Assembly (NCBI GenBank): GCA_022495005.1
Contig: JAGYXB010002029.1
Coordinates: 771,236 to 835,235, forward strand
DNA from: Rhyacophila brunnea
Taxonomy: Eukaryota > Arthropoda > Insecta > Trichoptera > Rhyacophilidae
DNA length: 64,000 nt
Reading direction: 5' to 3'
Shown: positions 1 through 10,400 of the stretch, piece by piece
How the letters are laid out: every line of letters starts with the position of its first letter
Position numbering within the stretch: the stretch's first letter is position 1
The notes under the pieces: model-generated
The model's database searches: none
What the model saw: only the letters and a program-made list of their open reading frames with translations
What the model was told of the DNA's origin: nothing
Translations under genes and position numbers: made by a program

Positions 1-62
1 GCAATAAAGAAAACGAAGTTATGTCCTGTCAAACATAACAAACTTATTAATATGATATAGGA

Positions 63-636
63 CAGGGATGGCGAATTTGTGACACGTGTGACACCTTGTG
101 TGACACGTGGAACATTTTTGTGTGACACGTAACCAGAGTTCGAAGGACAACAAAAGTTGAGCATATTTTTTTAAATAAAATTATACGATACCCAATGTAA
201 TTATATTGTTTTTTAAGTGACCTGCACATAAAAATATTGTTGATTTTTATAAAAATTATTTCTCAATAATAGACGATTTGCTGAAAGACTTTTTCGGTCA
301 GAACGGAACAAATAGTCAATACCTTGCAGATATTAATTGTACCACATTGCATTTATATGGCAATCAGCTCCGGTCTCAGAAATTGAACTAAATAAGTTTT
401 AAAATAGTTTCGCCTAAAAAATGTACCTACTGCATTAATTTTACACATAAAGAATCGTTTTCGATCGGGGAATCGAACCCGGAGCTCCCTGATGAAAGGC
501 CAGCGCCTTATGCACTGCACCATGATACATCAAATCGAAACTAGAAATCATATATAGGTATTCTGTTTTAATTTATTTAATCCTTCTTTTATTTAATTAC
601 CTCGACACAAACGTAGAAAAAGATTTGTCATCCCTG
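63..636. mobile_element. hAT-like non-autonomous element with CAGGGATGGCGAA ends
   Basis: The left end starts CAGGGATGGCGAATTT and the right end, read in reverse, starts CAGGGATGACAAATCT. That is 13 of 16 bases in agreement, and two of the three differences could be CpG decay. The flanking 8-mers (atatagga and ctataagg) agree at 5 of 8 positions, so the target duplication is weak. The termini match those of the element at 37831-38488, which has a better duplication. No transposase is visible. A tRNA-like segment (461-528) sits inside. An old hAT MITE is the likely reading; the exact right boundary is less certain. Confidence 0.5.
461..528 (-). repeat. tRNA-derived SINE head
   Basis: On the minus strand there is a clear Pol III B box (GGTTCGATTCC, 469-479) preceded by an A-box-like stretch (TGGTGCAGTGCATAAGG, about 506-522). 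The spacing fits a tRNA-like promoter, but no acceptor stem pairs, so it is not a functional tRNA gene. It lies inside the hAT-like element at 63-636. Confidence 0.5.
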
Positions 637-694
637 CTATAAGGACATGCCGCTATAATGACATGACTTTGGTTATCCAGACATAGGTATATTA

Positions 695-830
695 CAGTGG
701 CGAAGGGTGACTTTTTGAAAGAGGTAGGCTGTGGGAGTAACCATGCTTGTCGGATATATTTGCGGGAAATAAGAAGATAACCCAATATTACTACTGATGA
801 ATAGGTACGCTAAAACGAAGAAATTTCAAA
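695..830 (+). mobile_element. Left end of a hAT element (family of 52333-53429)
   Basis: It begins CAGTGGCGAAGGGTGACTTT and closely follows, for about 120 bases, the inward-reading right end of the hAT element at 52333-53429, including the shared stretch ATTACTACTGATGAATAGGT. The matching right end is not adjacent. The nearest right end in the same orientation is at 4533-4580, beyond the TIR transposon at 1490-4477, so a nested insertion is possible. The 8-mers flanking 695 and 4580 (gtatatta, gtatccac) agree only at the first four positions, so that pairing is not established. Confidence 0.6.
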
Positions 831-1489
831 AGCTTAATTGGTTTGTTATAATTAGTTCATAAAAATAAGCAATTAGTTTGAATTACTTATGTATTTTCCT
901 AAACATTTATAAACGTAACATACGCTCAAAATATATTACCTATATCTATGAAAATATCCGTTGTTGTATATATATTATGTTCCATAACAATTTATAATTT
1001 AACCCGTAAAACTAAACATTTTAAAATACTTCTATATTTTAAACACAGACTTAGGTAGGTACAATATTAGATATCTAAATTGTCTAATGAGTGAACTAAT
1101 AAATAAATAAAAATCACCAGATAAATTATTTTATATTTATAACAACAAGCAATACATATTTATGTGATTGAATCCCATAGAAATTATTTTTTTATATTAT
1201 CTTCTTATTAATTATTTTGAGTAAATGTGCTCTCGCGACGTAAGCGCTAACGAAACAGCTTGTACATTTGTATGCGGACCCCAGACATTTTGAAATAATG
1301 AGAAAAAAACTTCATATTGAAAAACCCGTCGGTTCACGCGAAAATAATCCTATACAATATGTGAAGCGAAACGCGGTGTTATCTCTTTTTTTAAACTTTC
1401 GAGAGATGCCATAGATGGTGCTTATTGAAATATGGGTAAAGGTCGTAAAATTATGACAATTATACGATAGATGTCTTTGGGCATATTGA
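830..1489. other. AT-rich stretch, no gene seen
   Basis: No open frame with protein-like content is visible. It may be the interior of the hAT element that starts at 695, interrupted by the transposon beginning at 1490. There is no direct homology here to the hAT copy at 52333 beyond its first 120 bases or so. Confidence 0.3.
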
Positions 1490-1588
1490 ATATCGTCGAT
1501 GCACATCAAATATAGTCTATGTGACGATTTTACGAAAATGAGCTAAATATACAGTTTTTTTTCTTTTTTTTTCTTTACCTTGTAAAAT

Positions 1589-1743
1589 ATGAACCATATG
1601 ATAATAACAAAAATTAAGGGAGATAGAAAACAAACTATGTGCCAACATTCAAAACTTTGCATTTAAATATGAACCATGTGATCTTACTGCACATTCGTCA
1701 TATTTAATACGTGGCTAGTACCGGGTTTATGGTCACATGGTCC
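1589..1743. repeat. Subterminal repeats, left end of the TIR transposon
   Basis: Three copies of an ATGAACCATGTG-like motif lie at 1589-1602, 1669-1683 and, inverted, 1732-1743. Counterparts near the other end are at 4226-4239 and 4258-4270. Repetition next to both TIRs suggests binding sites for the element's transposase; that role is inferred. Confidence 0.6.
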
Positions 1744-1799
1744 GTATTTTACATCATGATTTCACTTTACGTGTCCTAGTTGTTTTTGGAGTGAAAAAC

Positions 1800-1868
1800 T
1801 ATATAAACCACACCTAATATCACTGTTTTAGTATCTGTGATCATTTGTTTTATAAATTAGCGGTAAGT
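1800..1868 (+). promoter_or_regulatory. TATA box and possible 5' splice donor of the transposase-like gene
   Basis: TATATAAA at 1800-1807 lies about 90 bases before the first ATG of the reading frame (1894). A donor-like GTAAGT follows at 1863-1868, so transcription could start near 1830 and an intron could begin in the leader. The TATA match is direct; its use and the splice donor are inferred. Confidence 0.4.
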
Positions 1869-1893
1869 TATTACATTTTATTAAATAAATTTG

Positions 1894-3573
1894 ATGTATT
1901 TTCATGTAAATATGCTTTGCGAATCAACTGGAGAGTGGATCCTACAAAGTGATATGGATATTTCTTTACCAATGGATTCTGATATTTCAGTAGTTCAGAA
2001 AATTAAAAAAAGGAGAGTCTTGGGGAAAGGGTATGTCGGCTATAAAAAACATTGCGGAAAATATCAACAAAGCCAATCAAAGCAAGCAAAGTCTATGGGA
2101 ATAAGATGTTCACACAAATTACCCAAGGTGGCATATAAAAATTCTTTAAGTTGTCGCCTGCACACATTTCACAATTTTTGGATGTTGAAAACTTGGTCAT
2201 AGAAAAAAGCATATTTCTTGAGCTTTGTAGCAACACGTGCTGTAAGAAAGCGTCGCAGTGAAAGTACAGCTATCACGAAGAAGAATCAAGAGCACGGTAT
2301 ATATATTTATACCAAGGACGGGGATAAACATAAAGTGTGCCGCAAAATGTTCATAAATACTTTGAGCATCACACAAAGCACCAACACAAGATGGAGTTAT
2401 CAGCAATACATTATTATTAATGACGGCAAAAATGTTCCCCCCAACAATACAAATAAATGAGTGGCCAAGCAAACTGAAGCTGTGGAGAATGTAAAAAAGT
2501 GGCTAAATCTTCTGCCAGTTGTTCCAAGTCATTATTTTCGGTCTCAAACAAAACGACTATATGTCGAATCGTCTTTTTTATCAACCCAAAACATGCTATC
2601 AGTCTTCAATATGTGGTGCACAGAGAACAATGTGCTAACTGTGAACAGAAACTTTTCCAGCAACGTTTTAAGGCTTAAAAAGTTTCTATTCACCATCCAC
2701 GCAAAGGTCAATGTAATATTTGTGTAGGATTTAAATGTGATCTTGGGAAAGAAATTTACGACCAACACATAACACGAAAGGAGCAAGGTAAAAAGGCCAA
2801 GAACACTGCCAAAGAATCTACTAGCGAGACTACATTAGTTTTAAGAATGGACTTGCGGAGTGTGATGTTATGCCCTAAATTGCTGGCATCTGCTGTTTAC
2901 TACAAACAGAAACTACAACTACATAATTTCATCTTATATGTCCTAAATAAGGCGGACGTGACTCCCTACGTGTGGCACGAAGCAGATGGAGGTGTGACCT
3001 CCAACGAGTTCACAAGTTATATTATCAACTAGTTAGGGACCAGGCCACGTAACTATAATAAGATCATCCTAATTTCTAATGGTTGTAATTACCAAAATCG
3101 GAATCGAATACTGGCAAGAGCTTTAAGTGACTACTCAAAAATAACATAAGTCACTGTAGAACAGATATTTTTGACCATACTATGACGGAAGCTGATAATG
3201 TCCATTCTGTGCTGGAGCATTACTTCAAGCCCCCAATATATTATCCAAATGATTATGTATCACGCATGCAAATGGCTCGACCCAAACAGCTGTATAATAT
3301 TAAAAATGTTCATTCTGATTATTTTTTAATTTACGAAACTTTAAATACGAACTTAACTTCTTTGAGACCAGGAAAGAAAGTAGGGGATCCTGTTGTTACA
3401 GATTTAAGGGCTCTGGAATATGGCAAGAGTTGCTTCAACGCCTCTAGACTGGCTATGTTCTCCCATTGCCACTGTATAACAGACCCCTTGCCTTGTCTGA
3501 CTCCAAATTCAGGCATTTGCAAGAATTAAAACTTGTGATAGACAAAGTTCAAGATTCCCTATTGTCCATGTAG
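1894..3573 (+). pseudogene. Decayed transposase-like gene (DUF7869-like family)
   Basis: A single protein can be followed across three frames. Frame 1 runs from the ATG at 1894 to about 2695, broken by in-frame stops at 2200-2202 and 2458-2460. It continues in another frame from 2697 with QCNICVGFKCDLG, MDLRSVMLCPKLLAS, YVWHEADGG and CNYQNRN, with stops at 3030 and about 3150. A frameshift near 3170 leads to DHTMTEADNVHSVLE, IYYPNDYVSR and RPGKKVGDPVVTDLRALEY, and a last shift near 3430-3480 leads to a stop at 3571. From memory, this order (GKGYVGYKK, a Cys-x2-Cys motif, WHE, QNRN, then VHSVLE) resembles a large animal family annotated as DUF7869. The TIRs around it suggest it was the element's transposase. 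At least four stops and three frameshifts make it non-functional. The family name is less certain than the transposase-like reading. Confidence 0.75.
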
Positions 3574-3712
3574 GAATTGGAGCAAAAACTTTAATTTAGT
3601 TTTTGTGTGTTGTGAATTATGTTCCAATTATTAATGTCAATGTTGTATAAAAACACTTCGTTTTGTTGGTCTTATTTATAGTTATTATTTTGTTTGATGT
3701 AGGTATGTACGA

Positions 3713-3718
3713 AATAAA
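3713..3718 (+). terminator. Poly(A) signal after the transposase-like gene
   Basis: AATAAA lies 140 bases after the last stop codon of the decayed gene. The position suits a 3' end signal; there is no independent proof of use. Confidence 0.4.
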
Positions 3719-3835
3719 AATAACATTAAAATGAAGTTGTGTTTATTTTTTCAATAGAGAATGATTAATATTCATGCTTTCAATATTGTTAAAGAATAAC
3801 AATTTATTCTTAAAGAAAGAGGGAAAATTTAAATG

Positions 3836-3890
3836 AAGGCCTCGACTTTGAATTGAAGGTTACGGGTTTGATTCCCGCTACACCGCCAAC
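3836..3890 (+). repeat. tRNA-derived SINE fragment
   Basis: A B-box-like GGTTTGATTCCCG (3864-3876) follows GGCCTCGACTTTGAATTGAA, a typical anticodon-arm-like region of a tRNA-derived SINE. It lies in the 3' part of the TIR transposon, so it inserted after that element or was carried by it. The A box is not clear. Confidence 0.4.
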
Positions 3891-4532
3891 ATGTTTTACA
3901 TGGATGTTTTTACTGTGTAAATATGGGTGTTGTGATGACCCAATAATAAGTGTTAAACTTCATGGGAAGATGGAAAAAACATTATCAGCCGAAGTCAAAT
4001 AAATGTTTGCCAAAACAGAAAATTAATAAATTATTTTGTAATAAAAAAGTCATATCCTCTGCATATCACTACACAATTCCATTGCATAGTATGTCCATAA
4101 CATTCATATACATTTTGTGATAATAGAATCTCATATTTTAATTCTGTTAACTAGATACTAGACTAGTGCCTAGTTATCAAATTTGAATAATTTTGAATGA
4201 TATATTTTGATAGCTAGTATTAAAAATGGTTCATGTGACGAAAACTGTGCATAGAATATGAACCATGTGCAAAAAACGCAGTAAAATGCCATTTTCTTGT
4301 TCAAAATAGTAAATATTTGCAATAAAATGTATTCTCACATTGAATAAATATTTTTTCCCTAATTTGTCCATTAATAGAAGTGTTATTTTCCATTTCTTTT
4401 TTTTTTAAACAGTTTTTATCGATTTTCTCAGAATGTACTCAGTCACATAGACCATATTTGATGTGCATCGACGATATATTATTATTTGTGATTATATAAA
4501 TACGTCAACATGAAAATAAAAATTATTTTTCT

Positions 4533-4580
4533 TAAGAAGGTAGGCTTTAATAATCGCCTAGTATGGAGTCTTCGTCACTG
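4533..4580 (+). mobile_element. Right end of a hAT element
   Basis: The sequence AAGGTAGGCTTTAATAATCG followed by CTAGTATGGAGTCTTCGTCACTG matches the right ends of the hAT MITEs at 5787-6479 and 9666-10254, and the left end of 52333-53429 in reverse. It lies 56 bases past the TIR transposon. It may be the other end of the element that begins at 695. Confidence 0.6.
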
Positions 4581-5149
4581 GTATCCACCATATGTATCTA
4601 TAGTCTATGGGTATATTATTACTCTTAAATGTTGAAGATGATTAGGATTTTAAAAAAGCCAGTGACTTAGCACTATTTTATTTAGCACACCACCGCTGGT
4701 AATCCGTAGATATTTATTTTATTTTTTTGCCAATACCCTAACATCAAAGACAGTCTCTTATTAGAATGGATTCAGGTAGATATTTTTAGCTTAATAAGAC
4801 AAAAGATGGACAATTTTAATTCGCTTTTCTTTATTCATCTCACGATTTTCTTTTTTCAAAAAAAAGAAGCGATAATTTGTTTTCGCTCGCCTGTTTATGG
4901 ACAATTCGCTAATTTGTCTTTTCCCGTTTTTCCCCCGCCGCTGTAAATATTTAATTTCTTCACTTTCTCGAGAATTTTTTTTATCCCGACGGCTAATTTT
5001 GTCATCCGGTAATTAAATATATTGACAAGAGACGTTTTGTGTCTCTCTCGCTTGACACTTATTGTTGTTGTCTTTTTGGTAGGCCTCCGAATAATAAAAT
5101 AATTGTTGTCTCTGGCCGGTGATGTTTTTGAGACGAACCGCTAAAGGAC
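4581..5149. other. AT-rich stretch with pyrimidine tracts, no gene seen
   Basis: No gene is recognised. From 4800 to 5110 the base use changes to long T/C runs mixed with CG-containing words and homeobox-like TAATT cores. This could be non-repetitive host DNA, possibly regulatory, but nothing proves it. Confidence 0.25.
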
Positions 5150-5290
5150 TTTCTAGGAAAGGATTTATAAGACAGTTATCAGGAACATGCAATTCAACAA
5201 TAGCAAGATTGGTAGAATTCTCATTTACATAGTGTACCTACTTCAAAATTCGTAGCCACATCAAACAGATATAATGCTGACTTGAATTAT
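5150..5290 (-). pseudogene. LINE relic, related to 15181-15876
   Basis: The stretch aligns base by base, with many differences, to 15585-15715 inside the truncated LINE. Shared words include TTATCAGG and GAATTCTCATT/GAGTTCTCATT, and GTAGCCA/GTGGCCA. In the intact copy this segment encodes the C-terminal part of the reverse-transcriptase protein on the minus strand. Here the frame is destroyed. Confidence 0.6.
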
Positions 5291-5631
5291 ACGGGGCATA
5301 TAAGTATGTCGGAGAGAGTCCAGCTAGATTAATCCACCATTAGTACCCATCCATGTCTTTTTTAATATGTGGTCCATATATAACTTCACGTCGTAATGGA
5401 TTGAAGGGGTAAGAGTAGAATATGCAGTGATAACATTATACTGAATTGATGTTTTTTTAACAAAATTGATTGTTACGTGACATAATGAATGACTCCTAAG
5501 GCCGTACTCCAACTAACACGAGCCCATAAAAATCGACCCACTCTCAGTAGGTACTAATACTCGCTCTGAATAGTTCTAGCAATTGATGTATTTGTGGTAT
5601 ATTATTTTAAGGATAAGTAGGTGCCTATCGA

Positions 5632-5668
5632 ATTTTAATTTATTTTCTTCTTTTTTACAGGTGAGTTG
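5632..5668 (+). promoter_or_regulatory. Candidate recursive-splice site (zero-length exon)
   Basis: A pyrimidine-rich tract (TTTATTTTCTTCTTTTTTACAG) ends at 5660 and is followed immediately by the donor sequence GTGAGT at 5661-5666. A strong 3' splice site fused to a strong 5' splice site is the hallmark of recursive splicing known from long Drosophila introns. The motif is seen directly; its use needs transcripts. A second motif of equal quality lies at 53467/53468 on the same strand. Confidence 0.5.
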
Positions 5669-5786
5669 TCCCATTTAATGTCACCTTTAAACATCTCTTT
5701 GCTTCTGCCGTAAGTTCGTAAGTATCTGTCTCATAATATCATCTACGTTGTGGATTACGCAAACTTAAACTATACTTGGCCTATTG

Positions 5787-6479
5787 CAGTAGCGAATGGT
5801 GTCTGTTGAAGGTTGGTAGGCCGTGCTAGGTAACTGTAAAAAAGTCCTAAGACAACCATATTTAAAGGAATCGAATTTAAATATTATTCATCTTCAGTAT
5901 TTTACTGAACAAAGAATGGGTATTATATTTCACCTTTTTATTATAGATTTTTCACGTAAAAAGACAACCGGCACAAAAAACCGCGATTCGAACTCGGGCC
6001 AAATAATTCTAGATACTATCTCGATAGTTTAGTCTTAACCAAGTCACCATTTGGTATCGAATCCAGCACGCGAAAATTAATGGATATTTACAAAAATTAC
6101 ATCACTGTAAACATGTTAGGCAAAATTACCTACAACCTCAGGACACGTGATTGTATAACACTGGTTTTGACTTGTGCGTGTTTTTTACAGTACGTGTGCA
6201 ATTGTATGTATGTGTTGTACGCGTGAAATGTTCCAAATTAGTTCAGCAGTCTTTCTTTGATTGTGTTAGTGTCTTAGCTAAGTGTCAGTCTGGATAGGCA
6301 AGCGGACAATCAATTTATAATACATAATAATATTATCTACCTGCAAACAGATGTTATTGGCAAATTATATTATTTGAGTAGGTAGAAGATAAAATAAAGC
6401 AATTAAAAATTTCTTGAGAGTTTAGGGTTTAAAAATGCTTAAATTTAAATAATAGCCCAGTATGTAGTCTTAGCCACTG
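5787..6479 (+). mobile_element. hAT MITE, copy A
   Basis: It starts CAGTAGCGAATGGTGTCTG and ends CTTAGCCACTG, terminal inverted repeats of the CAGTGGCGAAG type. The flanking 8-mers are GCCTATTG and GCTTATTG, a target duplication with one mismatch; an 8-bp duplication is the mark of hAT elements. It is similar along its whole length to 9666-10254. No transposase remains. A tRNA-like stretch on the minus strand (5981-6055) is shared by both copies. Confidence 0.85.
5981..6055 (-). repeat. tRNA-like segment captured in the hAT MITE
   Basis: On the minus strand GAGTTCGAATCGCGG forms a B box. The same segment is in MITE copy B at 9891-9970, so it was inside the MITE before the two copies separated. 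Confidence 0.5.
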
Positions 6480-6717
6480 GCTTATTGCTATGAGATAAAT
6501 CTGGAATGTTGAATAACAGCTAAGTTCGAACGGTCAGTAGGTACTATCAATTAAAACCAGCAAATAATTGCATTACTTCCACCGGCTGGATGCTGAATAA
6601 TCTATGACGAGCTGGCTCAAGTAATCAGACTGCTAAATAAATTATAAGGTCCGTAATGTTATTTATTAGTTCGCAAAGTCGCCGGCTGAATTCTTGAAAA
6701 AGTTCATGAATATTGAA

Positions 6718-6850
6718 TACGCGCGGCGCGTATGAAAATTGCAAATGTCAAGTGACAGATGGACGCGTAGAAAGGCGGCGGCGGGTGGGATTGGGGGGGG
6801 GCGTCAGGTTAGGGGTGGTGTGTGGCGCTCGCGGTATGGGCCCCCACTTG
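6718..6850. promoter_or_regulatory. GC/CpG-rich islet
   Basis: About 130 bases rich in CG dinucleotides (CGCGCGGCGCG, GGCGGCGGCGGG, a run of nine G) lie in AT-rich surroundings. Just before it are TTTATTAG and TTCATGAATATTGAA. No long open frame crosses it. It could be a promoter or enhancer core, but only base composition supports this. Confidence 0.25.
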
Positions 6851-8909
6851 TCGCTGTGACGAATAGATACGGTTGAAACGGGGAATATTGTATCTGTCAG
6901 TGGAGTCGAGATGTACAAGGGTATCTTTTAAATGGATATACATACTTACCTACCTACAGGTATCACTGTCAACAGATGTAAGAATGGTTCAATAACCTGT
7001 TAAATGTGTGCTTCCACGAGTCTGCGAATTCCCGTATCGGGAAGACAATAATTGGGGTGCTGAGGATTTGACAATATCTTGACATACATATATTTTTAGG
7101 TAGAACAGAAACATTAACTATTGTGTATTAAAAGTGATGGGTAAATGTTTTATTATTGCAGAAATGGCAGAAAACCTACCAGGTCACTACCTACTATATG
7201 TGTGGCCCGATTGGTCATCCTTCTAACTCTAACTCTAACTGTAACACATTAATAAATGAAAAGTAATATCAATAATTTCTTACTTAGTACACGAATAATG
7301 GATCATTTTTGTAAACCAAACATCATTTACAGAATGCTGAAAACGGTTACGTAGACCTTTCAGTCCTCAACACGTCTATTGTAATTTGTACTGGATAAGA
7401 AACAATGAGGTTACATATTATTATATTAATCACAATTCCAGCCCTTTTAAATTATTTAGTGAGTGTTGTGATCATCCATATCGACAGCGTCTTGATTCCA
7501 CTTGAATGTTGAAAAACCCTCAGTAGCTCTTCCATTTCTGCCGACATACTTAATATGGGGATGTGACTAGCGTCCTGCGATTGGCCACGCAGGCAATTTG
7601 GGATTTTTTAGACCTGGCTGAAAGTGCTTGGCGGTATAATCACCTTGACTGGTTAATAATTGTGAACTCCAACGGTTTGGAGCCTTGGTCCAGACTGACT
7701 CCAGAGTCAGTCTAGTTATCTCCGTACGCCACGTTGGGAAAGAATGTTATGTTTATTTATTATACCTTTGGTGGATGTGAACCATCGCTTCTGTCAGGTT
7801 CGCAGGACAGCGACCAGCCACCGAGTGCACCTGCCCGCCCATTGAGATCGAGTCCCATCTTTCGGGTCTAGGACAATTCGAATTCGAAAATAAATGGGCG
7901 TTTCTGAATTATAGGTAGGTACTTTTAAAATAATATATTTAATACTTATATAATTATTATATTATTTGAGACTTTGTGGGAATTTAAATATGCACATGTA
8001 AATAATCATTTAATTGTGCACATGTTTAAGTTCCAATGAGAAGAGAATTCTTTTATTTTTATACGAAGCGTCAGGCAGAATAATTACTCAATCCGCAATA
8101 AAAAAACATGTTAGAGCAAAATCAAAATTACTAAGTAGTAGATAGAAACTTATTAAACTTCCTCGACTATTTTCTCGTACCTACCTCGTATCGTATTCTC
8201 GTATCAAATCGTAACGAACGTCTAGGTATTTATTTCATTAATGAACATTATTTCATTCAAAAGTGCGGTGCCCAATTCTCCTGGCGTCCAGTTGTCACAG
8301 TGCCATTCTTTCCACCTACAAGGGTGTCCTAAATCAGTGGCATCTGCTAATTTTTTAATCCCGCCCCCTCCCGCTGCCTTAAAAAATCAACAATAAATTA
8401 TTACTTAGGGATATTTTTTCGAAATGGACCCACTATCATTTTCTGTGTGGGCGTCTGAATATAAATAATATAATATTTTTAAAACCAGCTACCTAGGTGC
8501 TATTCAAAACAATTTTTAATATGGAGGTCGCTAACTGGTGCAACAATGGGGTCTCTAATTTATTTTGACCATGTTTCATCGCGTTTCGTGCCTATTTAAA
8601 TTTCATGAAATTGTTATTTTTTCAAACTGCTTGCGACACACACTTTGAATACCAGTGCTTTAAGCTACCGATCTGCGTATGAATCATGCGAATTAATCCT
8701 AACAGCTACGTTTCAGAATCATTTAATTTATAATGACCGTAGCATTCTTAAATCTTGTGTAGATAATATATTCAATATTGAAGAGAAAATAGGTATGTAC
8801 TGCATCTTATATTATATCGTTAGGGATATTCAATCAAAATTTTCTATAAACATTTCTTTTGAAAAGTAAGAAAATCCAATTGAAATAATCGTTTTTTTTC
8901 TAATTCTAT

Positions 8910-8952
8910 AAAGACCTCTTTTTTTACCCTTTAATTTTTTAAACAGGTAAAT
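8910..8952 (+). promoter_or_regulatory. Weak zero-length exon motif
   Basis: A T-rich tract ending AAACAG (8946) is followed directly by GTAAAT. It resembles the recursive-splice motif at 5660/5661, but with a poorer acceptor (purines before the AG) and a weaker donor. Confidence 0.2.
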
Positions 8953-9665
8953 CAGTATGAAAGAAAAATGAAATGAAATTCTATTAATGAGTATTATTTA
9001 AAAAATTGATAAGGTAAAGAATCGCCATTTTGCTTTAAATCTTTTTGTAGAATCGAATTTTTATTACTTGAATCGATTTTAATAAATCATTTCTAGTTCG
9101 CGTTAGAATTTCTATGAGTGTTTTGATCATCACAAACGTGTGATTTCTTCTTTGAATTGCTTGTGAATTAAGTATGTTAATAACCTACCTACCGACAAAC
9201 TCTCCTACAATATGCTATCTATGGTCAAATTAGCCTTCATATTTTAATTTTAAATCGTTCTCCCGAAAAATTAAAAAACTTTCGGCCGTTAGTTGAATTA
9301 GCTTAATAAACATAGTCGGCCCACTATTATTTCCATCCAGCCCGGCCGGGTCTGGATCTCTAACAGGGGACTCATAAATAATTTATTTAAATTGTCACTG
9401 CTTTGGCCCTGGAGGTGTTAGTTACCTGCCGACGTACCTTTAAACCTTTAATTAACTAAATTTCAAAACTCTGTTTCATTCATTTCGTGTCGAGGCGACT
9501 TCATGAATGTTCAATGCGGGGTACTGGACCCATAGGCCTGCGTCTCTCGGTGAATTACTTCGCCAAAAAGTAAACACGAATAGTGTGAGGAAGAAAATCT
9601 AGCTGGATAATAATATATTTACATGATAATCCGCTTCTAAATTAAGTAAAACTAACACTACGTTC

Positions 9666-10254
9666 CAGTAACGAAGGGTGCCTGTTGAAGGTAGGTAGGC
9701 TGTGATAGCTAACTGAAAGAAATACCTAAGACAGTTATTATATTTACAAGACTTTAATTTAAATTGTGTTCTTCAGTAGTTTACTGAACAAAAAAATAGT
9801 AGATAGGTACATTTTATCTTTTTATAATATACCTATATTTTATGAAGAAAGACAACAGGTACTAAAATAGATATACATAAGTAATGCCCAACTGCGATTC
9901 AAACTCGGTCTAGAAAATTCTAGGTACTGTCTCGGTGGTACAGCGTTTTGTCGAAGGGACAGTTTCGCATCTGAGTCCAGATCGAAAAAAATGAATATAC
10001 ATTATAAAGATTGCAACTCTGGTTTTTTGACATCGTATGGGTGTGTTTTTTTTTTACAATAGGTACGTGTTTAAACGCTTGTATGTGTTGTATGCGTGAA
10101 ATGTACTAAATTAGTTTAAACCTTTTTTAAATTGTGTTATATATAACTCGTTACATATAAGTGAAATTGCTACGCGCTTGCCGTTGGCAATTAAATATTT
10201 TTTATTAAGAAGGTAGGCTTTAAATAATCGCATATTAAGGAGTCTTCGCCACTG
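9666..10254 (+). mobile_element. hAT MITE, copy B
   Basis: It starts CAGTAACGAAGGGTGCCTG and ends GTCTTCGCCACTG. The flanking 8-mers CTACGTTC and CTACGTTG differ only at the last base. The interior aligns with copy A (5787-6479), including GTTGAAGGTAGGTAGGCTGTG at the start, the tRNA-like segment (9891-9970) and TGTATGTGTTGTATGCGTGAAATG. It is about 100 bases shorter. It has no coding capacity. Confidence 0.88.
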
Positions 10255-10321
10255 CTACGTTGTGTTTCTGTAGTGTTTTTACAATATACTTATATATTAT
10301 TTAATTAATTTATTTAAATAT

Positions 10322-10400
10322 TGTGATCATTTCATGGTCCACTGCTGGATGAATGACTCTCCATATTGCCTCCACTCTTCTTGGTCCGTCGTCTTTTGTT
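10322..10400 (-). pseudogene. RTE-type LINE, 3'-terminal relic
   Basis: On the minus strand it encodes WRQYGESFIQQWTMK. This resembles the conserved C-terminus of RTE-clade reverse transcriptases (W..M.E.FVQQW..) and is followed directly by a short end of the TGATCACAA type. The same end is seen at 32256-33060 and 49170-49222. Only the last few tens of codons remain. Confidence 0.6.

Larger units (their letters stand above)
1490..4477 (+). mobile_element. DNA transposon with 36-bp TIRs, carrying a decayed transposase-like gene
   Basis: Positions 1490-1525 and 4442-4477 are inverted repeats of 36 bases with one mismatch (core ATCGTCGATGCACATCAAAT). Just inside both ends are repeats of an ATGAACCATGTG motif: 1589-1602, 1669-1683, 1732-1743 (reverse), 4226-4239 (scrambled) and 4258-4270. 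Such subterminal repeats are typical transposase-binding sites. One gene-like region (1894-3573) lies between on the + strand, with a TATA box upstream and a poly(A) signal downstream. The target duplication is ambiguous (AT or ATAT) because the TIR tip is palindromic with the flank. The superfamily cannot be named from the sequence alone. Confidence 0.85.
6480..9665. other. Long stretch without genes; one GC-rich islet
   Basis: No coding frame is convincing. 6718-6850 is a GC- and CpG-rich islet listed separately. A short CTAACT repeat lies at 7211-7233. 9230-9540 mixes TTAATTA/TTTATTTA homeobox-like cores with CG-rich words and could be non-repetitive host DNA. The rest is AT-rich with no structure I can name. 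Confidence 0.3.

Noticed and set aside
695..4620. GTATATTA at 687-694 and again at 4611-4618 as a target duplication for one large hAT element
   Set aside because: The second copy lies 30 bases past the hAT right terminus instead of touching it, and the word is common in AT-rich DNA.
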